From NCBI RefSeq assembly GCF_003353065.1, contig NZ_CP027806.1, positions 1,325,001 to 1,389,000 on the forward strand: 64,000 nucleotides of DNA, given 5' to 3'. Positions 27,073 to 36,353 of the stretch are shown piece after piece (the first letter of the stretch is position 1; each line of letters starts with the position of its first letter). This DNA comes from Cyclonatronum proteinivorum. Its GTDB lineage: Bacteria > Bacteroidota > Rhodothermia > Balneolales > Cyclonatronaceae. A program made the position numbers and the translations under genes. The notes under the pieces were generated by a model. It searched no databases, was not told where the DNA came from, and saw only the letters and a list, made by a program, of their open reading frames with translations.

Positions 27073-28544
27073 CCCTGACCCCTCCTCATACAGACCCGGC
27101 AGCAAAGCCCGCATTTATGCAGCAGCCCATATTCGGCAACACCCGCCATATCCACATGGTAGGCATTGGCGGCATTGGGATGAGCGGTATGGCCGAAATT
27201 CTGATCCGCAGAGGCTACAAGGTGAGCGGGTCTGACGGCGCGCAGTCAGAGACGACCGAGCGTCTCGAGCGGATCGGAGCGAAGGTTTTTATCGGGCATG
27301 AGGCGGGCAATATTGCCGGTGCTGATGTGGTCGTCTATACAAGTGCGGTGCGGGCAACCGAGAATGTGGAGACGCGGGCCGCGCTCGAGCAGCGTATCCC
27401 AACAATCAAGCGCGCCGAGATGCTGGCCGAGCTGATGCGCATGAAATTCGGAATCGGCATTGCCGGTACGCACGGCAAAACGACGACGACTACCATGGCC
27501 GGTCAGGTCGTGCAGCGGGGCGGATTTGACCCTACCATTATTGTGGGCGGGCGGGTGCACAGCTTTGATAAAACCAATGCCGTTGTAGGCGGTGGCGACA
27601 TCATTATAGTGGAGGCGGATGAGTACGACCGCACCTTCCTGAAGCTCTCCCCATCCATGGCCGTCATCACCAACATTGAAGCCGAGCACCTTGATATTTA
27701 TGAAGATGTGGATGACATCAAGCAGGCTTTCCTGGAATTCGCAAATAAGGTACCGTTTTACGGCTCTGTCATTCTGTGTCTTGATGATGAGGAAGTCCGC
27801 AGCATTTTACCCGGTATCGAGCGGAAAACGCTGACCTACGGCTTCACCCCGCAGGCACGGCTCAGGCCTTCGAAAGTAGAGACCGCCGGACTTTCAACCC
27901 ATTTTGATGTGAAGCTCGATGGCGAAACACTGGGGCGGATTCGCATTCAGGCACCCGGTGCACACAACGTGCAGAATGCCCTTGCAGCGGTAGGCGTAGG
28001 TCTGGAGCTCAACATGAAATTTGAGCATATTGCCGCCGGTCTTGAGTCCTACACGGGCGTATTCCGCCGCTTTCAGCCCAAGTACGAGGGCAAAGAGGTG
28101 CTGGTGATTGACGACTATGCCCATCACCCTACAGAAGTGCGGGCAACGCTGGCCGCCGCGCGCAAAGGCTGGCCTGATCGCCGCATTGTGGCTGTCTTTC
28201 AGCCGCACCTGTACAGCCGCACCCGCGATATGTGTCAGGAGTTCGGCTCTTCTTTCTTTGATGCGGATGTGATGGTGGTTACCGACATCTACCCTGCGCG
28301 GGAACAGCCGATTGAGGGCGTTAGCGGGCAGATGGTAGCTGATGTGGCGTCCCGCTACGGACACCGCGACGTGCATTTTGTGGCCGACAAGCATGAACTG
28401 CCGGTCGCCCTGCATAGCATGGTGAAAGCCGGTGATCTGGTCATTACCATGGGCGCCGGTGACATTTACAAATACGGCGAACAGTTTGTGCAGGAGCTTA
28501 AACGCAATCCCAAAAACGGGGAGGGGCAGGATGAGCAAGGCTGA
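27069..28544 (+). CDS. murC: UDP-MurNAc:L-alanine ligase
   Basis: A 491-residue Mur ligase. A Rossmann start HIHMVGIGGIGMSGMAEIL, the ATP loop IAGTHGKTTTTTM, VEADEYDRTFLKL and DDYAHHPTEV are all present. It adds the first amino acid of the stem peptide. A Pro-rich N-terminal extension of about 25 residues precedes the domain. It overlaps murG and ftsQ. MurB, often next, is absent from the cluster. Confidence 0.95.
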   Translation: MTLTPPHTDPAAKPAFMQQPIFGNTRHIHMVGIGGIGMSGMAEILIRRGYKVSGSDGAQSETTERLERIGAKVFIGHEAGNIAGADVVVYTSAVRATENVETRAALEQRIPTIKRAEMLAELMRMKFGIGIAGTHGKTTTTTMAGQVVQRGGFDPTIIVGGRVHSFDKTNAVVGGGDIIIVEADEYDRTFLKLSPSMAVITNIEAEHLDIYEDVDDIKQAFLEFANKVPFYGSVILCLDDEEVRSILPGIERKTLTYGFTPQARLRPSKVETAGLSTHFDVKLDGETLGRIRIQAPGAHNVQNALAAVGVGLELNMKFEHIAAGLESYTGVFRRFQPKYEGKEVLVIDDYAHHPTEVRATLAAARKGWPDRRIVAVFQPHLYSRTRDMCQEFGSSFFDADVMVVTDIYPAREQPIEGVSGQMVADVASRYGHRDVHFVADKHELPVALHSMVKAGDLVITMGAGDIYKYGEQFVQELKRNPKNGEGQDEQG

Positions 28545-29337
28545 TTTCCATACACAGTCAGGCAAAGGGCCGGCGCAAACCCGTAAAGGGAAAGCAACCG
28601 GGCAAAGCACGGGACTGCGCAGCATGCTGTCGGGCTGGCTGTATCCGATCATTTTAATTGCGCTCATCACGGCTTCGGTTGCGGCTTCATGGCAGCTGCA
28701 GGACCGAAGCGTGGTGCAGCATTTCGAAATCCAAAGCGCCGGATTTACGCCCGAAGCCCAGATTCTGGCGGTCAGCGGCCTGGAGACGGGCATGGCCGCC
28801 GCGGAAGTGCGCCCGCTTGAGGTGCAGGCCCGGATTGACAGCCTGCCCTGGATTGCGGAAAGCAGCGTACGCCTCGTACCCGGCGGACGCGTCCTCATCG
28901 GGTTCACCGAGCGTGAGCCTGTGGCCCTGCTCATTGAGGGCAGCCGGCTGATGCTTACCGATGCCGCAGGCGTGGCGCTCGATATTCCGGAAGGCTTCGC
29001 GCCTGACCTGCCGCTTCTGTACGGTTTCCGGCTTCCGGCACACGGCGAACGCCTGCCAGAAGCGCAGTTCGCGCCCCTGGGGTCTTTTCTGGCGGCGCTT
29101 CAGCAGTCTGCTTTAGCCGGGCTGCTGATCAGTGAAGTAGGCTTTCATCCTGAAGAAGGCGTTATCGCGCTGAGCCGGGAAAATGCAGTCAGGCTTGTAT
29201 TCGGAACAGAATCCTTTGCGCAGAAAATCGACCGCTGGGAAGCTTTTTACCGGCAGGTAGCTCCGGTGAAGGGGATGGCTGCATTCACGCGGCTGGATTT
29301 CCGCTTTGAAAATCAGATCGTAGCCCTGCACTCCTGA
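28531..29337 (+). CDS. ftsQ: Cell division protein FtsQ
   Basis: A 268-residue bitopic protein with a charged cytoplasmic tail (about 1-33), one transmembrane segment (about 36-54) and a POTRA domain starting near FEIQSAGFTPEAQILAVSGL. SLPWIAESSVRLVPGGRVLIGFTEREPVALL is the characteristic FtsQ/DivIB stretch. I use the ATG at 28531, preceded by GGGGAGGGGCAGG, which lies inside the end of murC. It links early and late divisome proteins. A 76-base gap precedes ftsA, where a separate promoter is possible. Confidence 0.9.
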   Translation: MSKADFHTQSGKGPAQTRKGKATGQSTGLRSMLSGWLYPIILIALITASVAASWQLQDRSVVQHFEIQSAGFTPEAQILAVSGLETGMAAAEVRPLEVQARIDSLPWIAESSVRLVPGGRVLIGFTEREPVALLIEGSRLMLTDAAGVALDIPEGFAPDLPLLYGFRLPAHGERLPEAQFAPLGSFLAALQQSALAGLLISEVGFHPEEGVIALSRENAVRLVFGTESFAQKIDRWEAFYRQVAPVKGMAAFTRLDFRFENQIVALHS

Positions 29338-29413
29338 ATCCGCTTTTTATATCACAAATAGCATTAAAAATTCACCTCATCCCTCATCTTAAGCATAAGC
29401 AACACCTTACAAC

Positions 29414-30838
29414 ATGAAATTTGAGCAAATGGAAGAACAAATTGTGGTTGGCCTGGATATCGGCACAACAAAAGTGTGCGCGATAATTGCCTCAATGAAT
29501 GAGGACCGGACCATCAACATCCTTGGTGTGGGCAAAGCACCCAGTGAGGGGCTGAACCGGGGTGTTGTGGTCAATATTGACAAAACGGTAAACGCGATCC
29601 GCTCTGCGATTGAAAAAGCCGAGCTTGCCTCCGGCATTAAAGTGAAAGCCGTAAATGTGGGCATTGCCGGAGATCACATCAGCAGCATGCGCAGCCGGGG
29701 TGCAGTGACGAACATCAATCAGGATTCGGAGATTACGGCCAAGGATGTGGAGCGCCTGCTCATTGACTGTCAGCAGGTTGCCCTGCCAGCGGGTCAGCAG
29801 ATCATTCACGTGATACCGCAGGAATACGTGGTGGACGGGCAGGACGGCATCACCGACCCGATCGGGATGTGCGGCATCCGGCTGGAGGCGAATGTGCACA
29901 TCATTACAGGCATGGTATCGGCCATCAAGAACATGTACCGCTGCGTGGAAAAAGCCGGATACAAGGTTCAGGATATGATTCTTGAACCCCTCGCCTCATC
30001 CTACGCGGTGCTTGAAAAAGATGAGAAGGAAGCCGGTGTGGTGCTTGTGGATATTGGCGGCGGCACGACTGATATCGCCATTTTCAAAGGCAACACCATC
30101 CGGCATACGGCGGTCTGTGCGATTGCCGGACAAAAGGTGACCGACGACATCAAGGACGGTCTGAGCATACTCGAAGATCAGGCGCACCGACTGAAGCATC
30201 AGCACGGACATGCCTGGGCGGATCTGATCGAAGAAGAGGAAGTGATTCCCGTGCCGGGCATAGCCGGGCGACCGCCCAAAGAAGTGCGGAAGACCATTCT
30301 CGCAAATATCATACAGCCGCGGCTTGAAGAAATCCTGGAGATTGTGGGCATCGAAATCAAGCGCAGCGGGCTGGGCAATCAGTTGAGCGCAGGCGTAGTG
30401 CTTACCGGCGGCGGATCGATGATTAATGGCATGGTGCCGCTTGCCGCCGAGTATCTTGGGCTTGATACCAAACTCGGCACGCCCCGCGGCCTCACCGGCG
30501 GACTTATAGAAGAAGTAAACAGCCCCATACACAGTACAGGTGTAGGGCTGGTGATGCACGCTTTTGAAAGTGTACAGAATGCCTACTTGGCACAAATGAA
30601 CCCGATGTCGGCCGCACAGCCGCACGGGGCAGGCGTAACTCCGGCTACGGAGCCGGTGCGGCAAAACGACCGCGCCGGGGAATCAACCGAAACACATGAA
30701 AACAGCAGCTCGCCAAAAAACGATACAACTGAGCAGGAAGACGGGGAAAATCCTTTACAGACCGGCGGAAAACAAACGGCTGAAAGTCTGATGCAAAAAA
30801 TTACGAAGCAGATGAAAATCTGGTTCAGAGAGTTTTAG
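29414..30838 (+). CDS. ftsA: Cell division protein FtsA
   Basis: A 474-residue actin-like protein. VVGLDIGTTKVCAII is the phosphate 1 loop; the SHS2/1C domain follows (AVNVGIAGDHI, VIPQEYVVDGQDGI). Later are VLVDIGGGTTDIAIF and VVLTGGGSMINGM. The C-terminus carries about 70 polar residues, then a basic amphipathic end (MQKITKQMKIWFREF) that should be the membrane anchor tethering FtsZ. The first ATG is at 29414; a second, MEEQI, five codons on, is possible. Confidence 0.95.
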   Translation: MKFEQMEEQIVVGLDIGTTKVCAIIASMNEDRTINILGVGKAPSEGLNRGVVVNIDKTVNAIRSAIEKAELASGIKVKAVNVGIAGDHISSMRSRGAVTNINQDSEITAKDVERLLIDCQQVALPAGQQIIHVIPQEYVVDGQDGITDPIGMCGIRLEANVHIITGMVSAIKNMYRCVEKAGYKVQDMILEPLASSYAVLEKDEKEAGVVLVDIGGGTTDIAIFKGNTIRHTAVCAIAGQKVTDDIKDGLSILEDQAHRLKHQHGHAWADLIEEEEVIPVPGIAGRPPKEVRKTILANIIQPRLEEILEIVGIEIKRSGLGNQLSAGVVLTGGGSMINGMVPLAAEYLGLDTKLGTPRGLTGGLIEEVNSPIHSTGVGLVMHAFESVQNAYLAQMNPMSAAQPHGAGVTPATEPVRQNDRAGESTETHENSSSPKNDTTEQEDGENPLQTGGKQTAESLMQKITKQMKIWFREF

Positions 30839-30871
30839 TTAAACAAACCGAGAAACCAACAGGGAACAGTT

Positions 30872-32281
30872 ATGGAAACAAATCAAAACGACAACACAGG
30901 TTCAAGATTCGTGTTTGACAGCGAAAGTGTAGATAACGCGAGAATAAAAGTCATTGGCGTAGGCGGCGGCGGGGGCAATGCCATCAACACCATGATCAAG
31001 AACGGTCTCAACAATGTGGAGTACATTGCGCTGAACACCGATAGTCAGGCCCTGAAAAAAAGTAAGGCCGATACCGTAATTCAGGTAGGTACAAGCCTGA
31101 CAAATGGCCTTGGAGCCGGTGCGCGTCCGGAAGTTGGGCGCGAAGCCGTAGAAGAAAACCGCCACGAAATTGAAGACGCTATTGAGGGCAGTGATATGAT
31201 TTTTGTGACTGCCGGCATGGGGGGCGGCACAGGAACCGGAGGCGCTCCTGTTGTGGCCGGTATTGCCAAACGCAAGGGTATTCTCACCGTTGGCGTGGTT
31301 ACGACACCCTTCGATTTCGAGGGCAAACCCCGCATGAAATACGCACTGGAAGGTATCAAAGAACTCAAGAAAAACTGCGATACCCTCATTGTGATTCCGA
31401 ACGAACGTCTTTTTGAAGTGAGCGAGGAAAATACCACGCTGATGGAAGCCTTCAAGATGGCCGATGACGTGCTGCTGAATGCCACACGCGGTATCACCGA
31501 CCTCATTCTGATGCCCGGGGTGGTGAACGTGGATTTTGCCGATGTGCGCACAACCATGCTCGACGGCGGCGCGGCTATCATGGGTTCGGCCTGTGCCTCC
31601 GGGCAGGACCGCGCTGAAATTGCAACCCGAAAGGCGATCAACTCGCCCCTGCTCGACGGTCTCAGCATCCGGGGCTCGCGCAATGTGCTGCTCAACATTT
31701 CCTCAAGCAGTCAGCTGATGATGAACGAGATCAAGCTTGCGACCAAAATCATTCAGGATGAAGTGGGTGAGGATGCGGAAATGATCTGGGGTACGGTGCT
31801 TGATGAGGAGTATGGCGAGGAGCTGCGGGTTACCGTTATTGCAACCGGTTTTGATCTGGGTGGCAGCGATGCGAAGAAAACGCTTGTACAGCCCAAGAAA
31901 CCGGGAGGAGGGTTTACGCCTCCAAATGCCGGCGCACAGGAAACTGCAAAAGCGAAGCTTCCGCCCCTTCCCGGTGCGGCACCGCGCGTGCCAAACCCGA
32001 AACTCTCTACGGTGAATACCCGCAAGAGTGCCCCGCCCCGTTTCAAGACGCAGGAAGACGGTAACCCTGACGACAAGTTCTACAAGGGTGAGGAAAACCT
32101 CAAAAATCTGGATAAGCCGGCCTTTACACGTCGTGAGCGGGTGCTGCGTAAAGGGAATGATCAGAACATTTCCCGGGAAGACGATCAGGAAGGCGGTGGT
32201 TCTTCGCAATCACGCTTCAAAATCAGAAAAGCCAGCGGCGGCGGGAATCAGCCTCCGTTTCTGGAAAATCTGATGGACTAA
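30872..32281 (+). CDS. ftsZ: Cell division protein FtsZ
   Basis: A 469-residue tubulin homologue that forms the Z-ring. GTP-binding motifs are [14 protein letters not shown] and the tubulin signature [13 protein letters not shown]; the T7 loop [11 protein letters not shown] supplies the catalytic residues. After the core (to about 330) is a long Pro/Lys-rich linker. The conserved FtsA-binding-type peptide [12 protein letters not shown] lies about 50 residues before the end, and a further tail ends [10 protein letters not shown]. This internal placement matches what I know of Bacteroidota FtsZ tails. It is the last gene of the cluster and is followed by a strong terminator. Confidence 0.96.
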   Translation: METNQNDNTGSRFVFDSESVDNARIKVIGVGGGGGNAINTMIKNGLNNVEYIALNTDSQALKKSKADTVIQVGTSLTNGLGAGARPEVGREAVEENRHEIEDAIEGSDMIFVTAGMGGGTGTGGAPVVAGIAKRKGILTVGVVTTPFDFEGKPRMKYALEGIKELKKNCDTLIVIPNERLFEVSEENTTLMEAFKMADDVLLNATRGITDLILMPGVVNVDFADVRTTMLDGGAAIMGSACASGQDRAEIATRKAINSPLLDGLSIRGSRNVLLNISSSSQLMMNEIKLATKIIQDEVGEDAEMIWGTVLDEEYGEELRVTVIATGFDLGGSDAKKTLVQPKKPGGGFTPPNAGAQETAKAKLPPLPGAAPRVPNPKLSTVNTRKSAPPRFKTQEDGNPDDKFYKGEENLKNLDKPAFTRRERVLRKGNDQNISREDDQEGGGSSQSRFKIRKASGGGNQPPFLENLMD

Positions 32282-32297
32282 TAACATTCCACCTTTG

Positions 32298-32350
32298 CAG
32301 GGGTTCCACAGAAAGGTCACACGGCCTGCTGTGGAATCCCTGTTTTTTTT
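32298..32350 (+). terminator. Terminator of the dcw operon
   Basis: CAGGGGTTCCACAG pairs with CTGTGGAATCCCTG, followed by at least eight T residues. It lies 17 bases after ftsZ. Confidence 0.88.
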
Positions 32351-32486
32351 TGGGGATGGATAAAGAAGGGGTGGCATGCTTTAGTAGCCGCGACTCCGGC
32401 TGCGGGTTTGTGCTGTTTTTGCAGCGCTGACCGGGATGGCGTGTTCAGGAAAGAGGATGCTGCACGGTTTGAAATGCCTGGTGTGC

Positions 32487-32570
32487 TCCCAAAAAGCAAG
32501 GGACTCATCTTTGATTTGGGGTGCCTGTAAAACCACGAAAGACCGTGATGTTCACGGAGTTTCCCCCAAA
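32487..32570 (+). repeat. Dispersed 85-90 bp intergenic repeat, copy 4
   Basis: CCCAAAAAGCAAGGG, TCATCTTTGATTTGGG, the CCGTGA-TGT-TCACGG hairpin and GAGTTTCCCCCAAA occur in the same order and spacing as at 2997-3082. It lies in the 371-base gap between ftsZ and the convergent PAP2 gene. Confidence 0.8.
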
Positions 32571-32652
32571 TAAAAAAAACCTTGGAATGGCGATACATTC
32601 TGGTTTCGGGGAAAGGTGATGTCTGGCAAACGCGATCCAATCGGGTCGCGTA

Positions 32653-33345
32653 TCAGAGGCGGTCTTTGGCGAGATGCGCGAACAGCTGTGCCCAGTACAT
32701 GACGATGCTGCCGAGCCAGATGCCGGCGAGTACATCAGCCGGAAAGTGCTCCCCAAGAAAAAGCCTGCTGCTAAGGATGAGCAGGGTGAGGGTGAGGGCA
32801 AGCAGCCGGTAGGCGGTTTCATGGCGCAGCTGAAAAACGGCGATGCACATGGCGGTAACGGCCGTTGCGTGTCCGGAAGGCAGGGAGTGAAAGCTGCGAC
32901 CGGTCTGGAAGCCGAAGAAGCCGGTATACCCTTCCCCAAACCATATTTCGGGACGTGCTCGGCCCAATGAAAACTTCAGAAGGGTGGTGAAAATCAGGCT
33001 GACCAGCACTGCGGATAAAAGAATGACCGTCCGGTCGGTTTCAATCCTTTTCTTGTTGCGCCGCAGCGTCATAATTTGCAGTCCAATGATCCCTGCTGTG
33101 GCAATGAAGATGGTGTAGGGGTTGATGTAGAGCGCCAATATGCGCAGGCCTTCGTGCCAAAGCGTGTATTCCATCTGACTGAAATAGGTGACTACCGCAA
33201 TATCCACGTACTGAATAAGCGCAACGCTTGCAAAAAGAAACGCAAGTGTGGCAATGGTGCTGTTACGCGCAACGACAAGGGCCGGGTTTTGATGGCGGGA
33301 AGGGGGAGGCAAAACGGGATTCAGATGTTGGGTTTGGTGTTTCAT
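32653..33345 (-). CDS. PAP2-family membrane phosphatase
   Basis: A 230-residue polytopic protein with the three-part phosphatidic-acid-phosphatase signature: KFSLGRARPE, then SLPSGHATAV, then SRLFLGEHFPADV. About five transmembrane segments surround these. Substrates in the family include undecaprenyl pyrophosphate, phosphatidate and phosphatidylglycerophosphate; proximity to the wall-synthesis cluster makes undecaprenyl pyrophosphate attractive, but this is only inference. It is convergent with ftsZ. Confidence 0.9.
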   Translation of the reverse strand: MKHQTQHLNPVLPPPSRHQNPALVVARNSTIATLAFLFASVALIQYVDIAVVTYFSQMEYTLWHEGLRILALYINPYTIFIATAGIIGLQIMTLRRNKKRIETDRTVILLSAVLVSLIFTTLLKFSLGRARPEIWFGEGYTGFFGFQTGRSFHSLPSGHATAVTAMCIAVFQLRHETAYRLLALTLTLLILSSRLFLGEHFPADVLAGIWLGSIVMYWAQLFAHLAKDRL

Positions 33346-33419
33346 TGACTGACGGATGGTGTTGTGATGTCAGGCAACGAAACTTAGTAATTTAATGGCT
33401 TAATCCATTTTGAACAACT

Positions 33420-33692
33420 CTAAACCCGAACAGCGCCAAAGTGGCCTGCAAGCACTAAGCAATTGATCAATATTGATGTCGTCTGAAGGGAAGTGGGATA
33501 AAAAATCTCTGCATCGGACGTACTTTCTATAATGAAAGTTTGAAATTCATGCACTGGGGTTTCGGTGATGAAGTGATCAATTGGCGTTGTGAAATCAACA
33601 CGTTTTGCGGTTGCCTCATGTTCTGAGTTAGCTATGTTGCAGGAGGTAAGCAGAGAAGCTGTGATTAAGAAGGATAGTACTGTATATCGCAT
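33420..33692 (-). CDS. Short lipoprotein ORF, possibly a truncated fourth cassette gene
   Basis: A 90-residue ORF with a lipoprotein-like start: a hydrophobic stretch then LLTSC. It directly follows the third attC-like site in the reading direction, so it sits where a fourth cassette gene should begin. Its end (SILINCLVLAGHFGAVRV) looks unrelated to the polar middle, and no attC follows. The expected partner boundary (plus-strand GTTATTTAGC) is not found downstream. I suspect deletion of the cassette's 3' part. Function unknown. Confidence 0.45.
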   Translation of the reverse strand: MRYTVLSFLITASLLTSCNIANSEHEATAKRVDFTTPIDHFITETPVHEFQTFIIESTSDAEIFYPTSLQTTSILINCLVLAGHFGAVRV

Positions 33693-33731
33693 GAGAATTT
33701 CATTTGTGTTTCATTGGTTTTGTTTTGTGCT

Positions 33732-33821
33732 AAATAACGGTCTTGCGTTTCTGCTGCCGAGCTCAAAGCGCCGGTGTTTAGCAAACGATCTGAACCGGTC
33801 AGCAGGAAACGCTTGTTATGT
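33732..33821 (-). other. attC-like recombination site of cassette 3
   Basis: On the minus strand it reads CATAACAAGCGTTTCCTGCT ... GCAGCAGAAACGCAAGACCG then TTATTT. The arms pair as GCGTTT/AAACGC and CTGCTG-A-CCG/CGG-CAGCAG, leaving an unpaired A as in the extrahelical bases that orient attC hairpins. About 90 bases long. Confidence 0.85.
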
Positions 33822-33837
33822 ACAATGACGCAAGGGA

Positions 33838-34503
33838 TTAATTAATTTTATACCCTATTAATAGGCGAAAGTGGTTTTGTCTAAAACTCATATTTTGAGC
33901 TGCTTGACTGTTATTTTGTAAGTCTGTCAATCCAAACCAACCTTCTGCTCCAATTGAAAATTTTTCATTTAATATATACTCACCTCTGAGCCCCGCGTCT
34001 ATTGAAGAGTTGGCAAAAAAAGCATCATAATTTCGCCAGTCCCAATCTGCAGTTGCAGAAATGAAGTAGTCATAACGATCTGAGATGGTCAAATGATGAT
34101 TATACTTTGCACCCAAACCAAAGCGAAAATCCGCAATAGGGTAAAGACCAAACAGGCCAAATTCTAAAGCTTGTATTTTTACCTGACTGCTAAATTTAAC
34201 ATCACCTGCCGGATAGTCACCGGAATCTTTCCCGCCAAATTGATTATAGCCTGCAAATGAGTGGATTGCAAAACCAGTTGAAGTATTTAATTCAAGATAT
34301 ATTCTGGCAGAAGGCATAACAGAAAAGGCGGTTCTATCATGCATTGCAGGTGAATCTGCTTGCATAAATAGTTGATTGTGACCACCCCCAAGTTCAATTC
34401 CAAAATTCAGAAGTGTACTCGACGCATTCTGACCAAAAGATGACAATGGTAGAATCAAAAAAAGAATCCCAATGATAACGGTGTGATTTGTTTTTTTTGT
34501 CAT
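33838..34503 (-). CDS. Cassette 3: putative outer-membrane beta-barrel protein
   Basis: A 221-residue protein with a signal peptide ending near LSSFGQ. Alternating hydrophobic/polar strands end in aromatic residues throughout (FGIELGGGHNQLF, FGLGAKYNHHLTI, DAGLRGEYIL, FSIGAEGWFGL), and the C-terminal strand FRLLIGYKIN fits an outer-membrane beta-barrel of 8-10 strands. No named family recognised. Codon use is AT-rich like the other two cassette genes. Its attC site begins 16 bases after the stop; its start is 17 bases inside the cassette boundary. Confidence 0.72.
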   Translation of the reverse strand: MTKKTNHTVIIGILFLILPLSSFGQNASSTLLNFGIELGGGHNQLFMQADSPAMHDRTAFSVMPSARIYLELNTSTGFAIHSFAGYNQFGGKDSGDYPAGDVKFSSQVKIQALEFGLFGLYPIADFRFGLGAKYNHHLTISDRYDYFISATADWDWRNYDAFFANSSIDAGLRGEYILNEKFSIGAEGWFGLTDLQNNSQAAQNMSFRQNHFRLLIGYKIN

Positions 34504-34525
34504 GGCACTTAGGTTTTTTATTGTA

Positions 34526-34613
34526 CATAACGGCTTGGCGTTTGTGCTGCGGGGCGACCAAGACTGAGTTTAAGCAACCAGCGCTCAGCCGTCAGCACGA
34601 AACGCTTGTTATA
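34526..34613 (-). other. attC-like recombination site of cassette 2
   Basis: On the minus strand: TATAACAAGCGTTTCGTGCT ... GCAGCACAAACGCCAAGCCG then TTATG. The arms pair as GCGTTT/AAACGC and GTGCTG-A-CGG/CCG-CAGCAC with the same unpaired A. It starts ten bases after the stop of the nuclease-like gene. Confidence 0.87.
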
Positions 34614-34622
34614 GGTAATAGC

Positions 34623-35306
34623 TTATGAGATTTCAATAAAATCCCATCTCATCTTAAATTTAGACCAGCTTTTTTCCCAACAAGTATCAACATATGCTTC
34701 TATCTGTATCATTTGTATGGAAAAGCCACAATAATCATTTAAGTATCTAACAGTCTTTTTCAATTGTGTTTTAAAGTCCTCATCAATAAGAAGTCCTGAT
34801 TTTGGTAGCAATCTTATTTCTTTGTTTGTTAAATTATTAACTTTTATAAAATTACTATATTTCCGTTTTAGTATGTTTCTTGTTGTATCATTGACAATCT
34901 TAGCAAGATATTTATCATTATGAATATTTAAGTAGTCTATATTGATATCTTGATAGAATAAATCAGATATATATCTCAATAATTGTCCATGAGAATCATG
35001 GGAATTCCCACCAATCTTCAACTCACATGGTAAAACTGCTCCATCTTCCCTTAAATATAAAAAATCAATTCTTTGATCTTCGTCACCACCTTTGAATTCA
35101 GCCCCAACCAATGTATATCCCTGAGCAGGAAAGTTATTCCAAATATCACTTTTCTGAATTATTTTCGCTAGATCTTTTACTTCTTTATAACCTAAATCTT
35201 CTTTTAAATTGATTCGATTATTTAAAGGAGTCTCGTATTCAATCCATTCATCTGGATTTGGTGGCTGAATACCAAAGGCTCCGTCTTCGTTAAAATATAG
35301 TTTCAT
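34623..35306 (-). CDS. Cassette 2: PD-(D/E)XK nuclease-like protein
   Basis: A 227-residue soluble protein. Its centre has a PD-(D/E)XK pattern: Glu70, Asp81 in RIDFLYL, Glu95-Leu-Lys97 in PCELKIGG after a beta turn, and Gln108 in GQLLRYI. This spacing is typical of restriction-like endonuclease folds such as DUF91/NucS-related proteins. The C-terminal third (KTVRYLNDYCGFSIQMIQIEAYV) is not recognised. Sessile cassettes often carry defence or toxin-like genes, and a nuclease would fit, but activity and target are unknown. AT-rich codon use. Confidence 0.72.
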   Translation of the reverse strand: MKLYFNEDGAFGIQPPNPDEWIEYETPLNNRINLKEDLGYKEVKDLAKIIQKSDIWNNFPAQGYTLVGAEFKGGDEDQRIDFLYLREDGAVLPCELKIGGNSHDSHGQLLRYISDLFYQDINIDYLNIHNDKYLAKIVNDTTRNILKRKYSNFIKVNNLTNKEIRLLPKSGLLIDEDFKTQLKKTVRYLNDYCGFSIQMIQIEAYVDTCWEKSWSKFKMRWDFIEIS

Positions 35307-35531
35307 ATTTGAAGTGGCTTAGGTTCATTGGAATTTGTGTTTGATTTATTTAGCATGAATGTTAATTATTGAGCAAAAGGTTAATGAATTAAGATTGATG
35401 TAATATCAACAATGGAAGAATATCTGAGAAGTTTATTATAAATCTCAATTAATTCTTATCAAGAATCAAAGAGTTCTTTTCCTTCAAATAATATTTCGGT
35501 AGTAAATAAATAAATGCTAAAGGGGTAAACC
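35307..35531. other. Cassette 2 leader
   Basis: AT-rich stretch between the cassette 2 boundary and its gene. A plus-strand palindrome-poor sequence with no ORF; it may hold the cassette's own promoter. Confidence 0.4.
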
Positions 35532-35661
35532 TATAACGACCCAGCGTTTAATGGGCTTGGCCTTTAAAGCAAATAATGTGAGAAATTTATAAATAGGGTG
35601 CAAGCGCCGAACGCGAAATCATGCCTTGCGTGGCCAAGTCCCATTGAAACGCTTGTTATGG
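35532..35661 (-). other. attC-like recombination site of cassette 1
   Basis: On the minus strand: CATAACAAGCGTTTCAATGG, then GACTTGGCC ... GGCCAAGCCCATTAAACGCT, GGGTCG then TTATAGG. The arms AATGGG-A-CTTGGCC and GGCCAAG-CCCATT pair perfectly except for one unpaired A. At 130 bases it is the longest of the three. Confidence 0.88.
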
Positions 35662-35669
35662 CTCATGTG

Positions 35670-36353
35670 CTAAAGCCCTAATATTTTTTGCTTCTTTGAT
35701 TTGAATTCTTCCTCAGATATTACGCCTCTTTCTTTGAGATTGGCAAGCTTTTCCAAATATTCCAGATCAGTAATTTTATAATCATGAGTTAAACTTTGTT
35801 CATTCTCTCTGTTTGGTTTATTTTTTGAGAACGATGGTTTTATAAATTCACGATTCGTTATCCGCTCACTTTTCTTTGGATCTTCTCCAAATTCATTTTT
35901 TCCAGGGTAACTATCTTTGATAAGCATGAAAATATAAAAGAATAGATTTACTATCGGCACTAACAACAAGAAAACAAATACCCCTTCGAGATTCATGTCA
36001 TGTAATCTTTTCACCCCCTGAATCATGCTTACTATTCCCAAACCTATAATGATTAGAAGAAAAAATATGATTATACCAGGGTATTGGTAAAGACCAGTAT
36101 CTGATGGAAATGCAAAGAAAAGATTAGGTATTGCTAGTAGTAGGCTACGAATAAAATATGTACTTCTTCTAATTCGCCCATCGGTTGAAAAAAAATCATC
36201 TTCAACTATATGTAGATTGTTTCCCTTTTCTATGATATTTAGGCTACCTGAATAACTTTTAGAGAGAAAATTGTGGTTGCATGTCACGCATCTTGGATAA
36301 GCTTTATGCATTACCTCTCCACATTTGGGACACTCTTTTAAACCTTTTGCCAT
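35670..36353 (-). CDS. Cassette 1: zinc-ribbon, DUF805 and SHOCT membrane protein
   Basis: A 227-residue membrane protein. An N-terminal zinc ribbon has Cys8, Cys11, Cys22 and Cys25. A DUF805-type membrane domain follows (about 58-147), with GRIRRSTYFIRSLLLAIPNL, GVKRLHDMNLEG and FLLLVPIVNLFFYIFMLI. A SHOCT helix pair closes it (about 197-226, LANLKERGVISEEEFKSKK). DUF805 proteins are common in cassettes and mobile regions but have no proven function. The stop is 9 bases from its attC site. Confidence 0.82.
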   Translation of the reverse strand: MAKGLKECPKCGEVMHKAYPRCVTCNHNFLSKSYSGSLNIIEKGNNLHIVEDDFFSTDGRIRRSTYFIRSLLLAIPNLFFAFPSDTGLYQYPGIIIFFLLIIIGLGIVSMIQGVKRLHDMNLEGVFVFLLLVPIVNLFFYIFMLIKDSYPGKNEFGEDPKKSERITNREFIKPSFSKNKPNRENEQSLTHDYKITDLEYLEKLANLKERGVISEEEFKSKKQKILGL

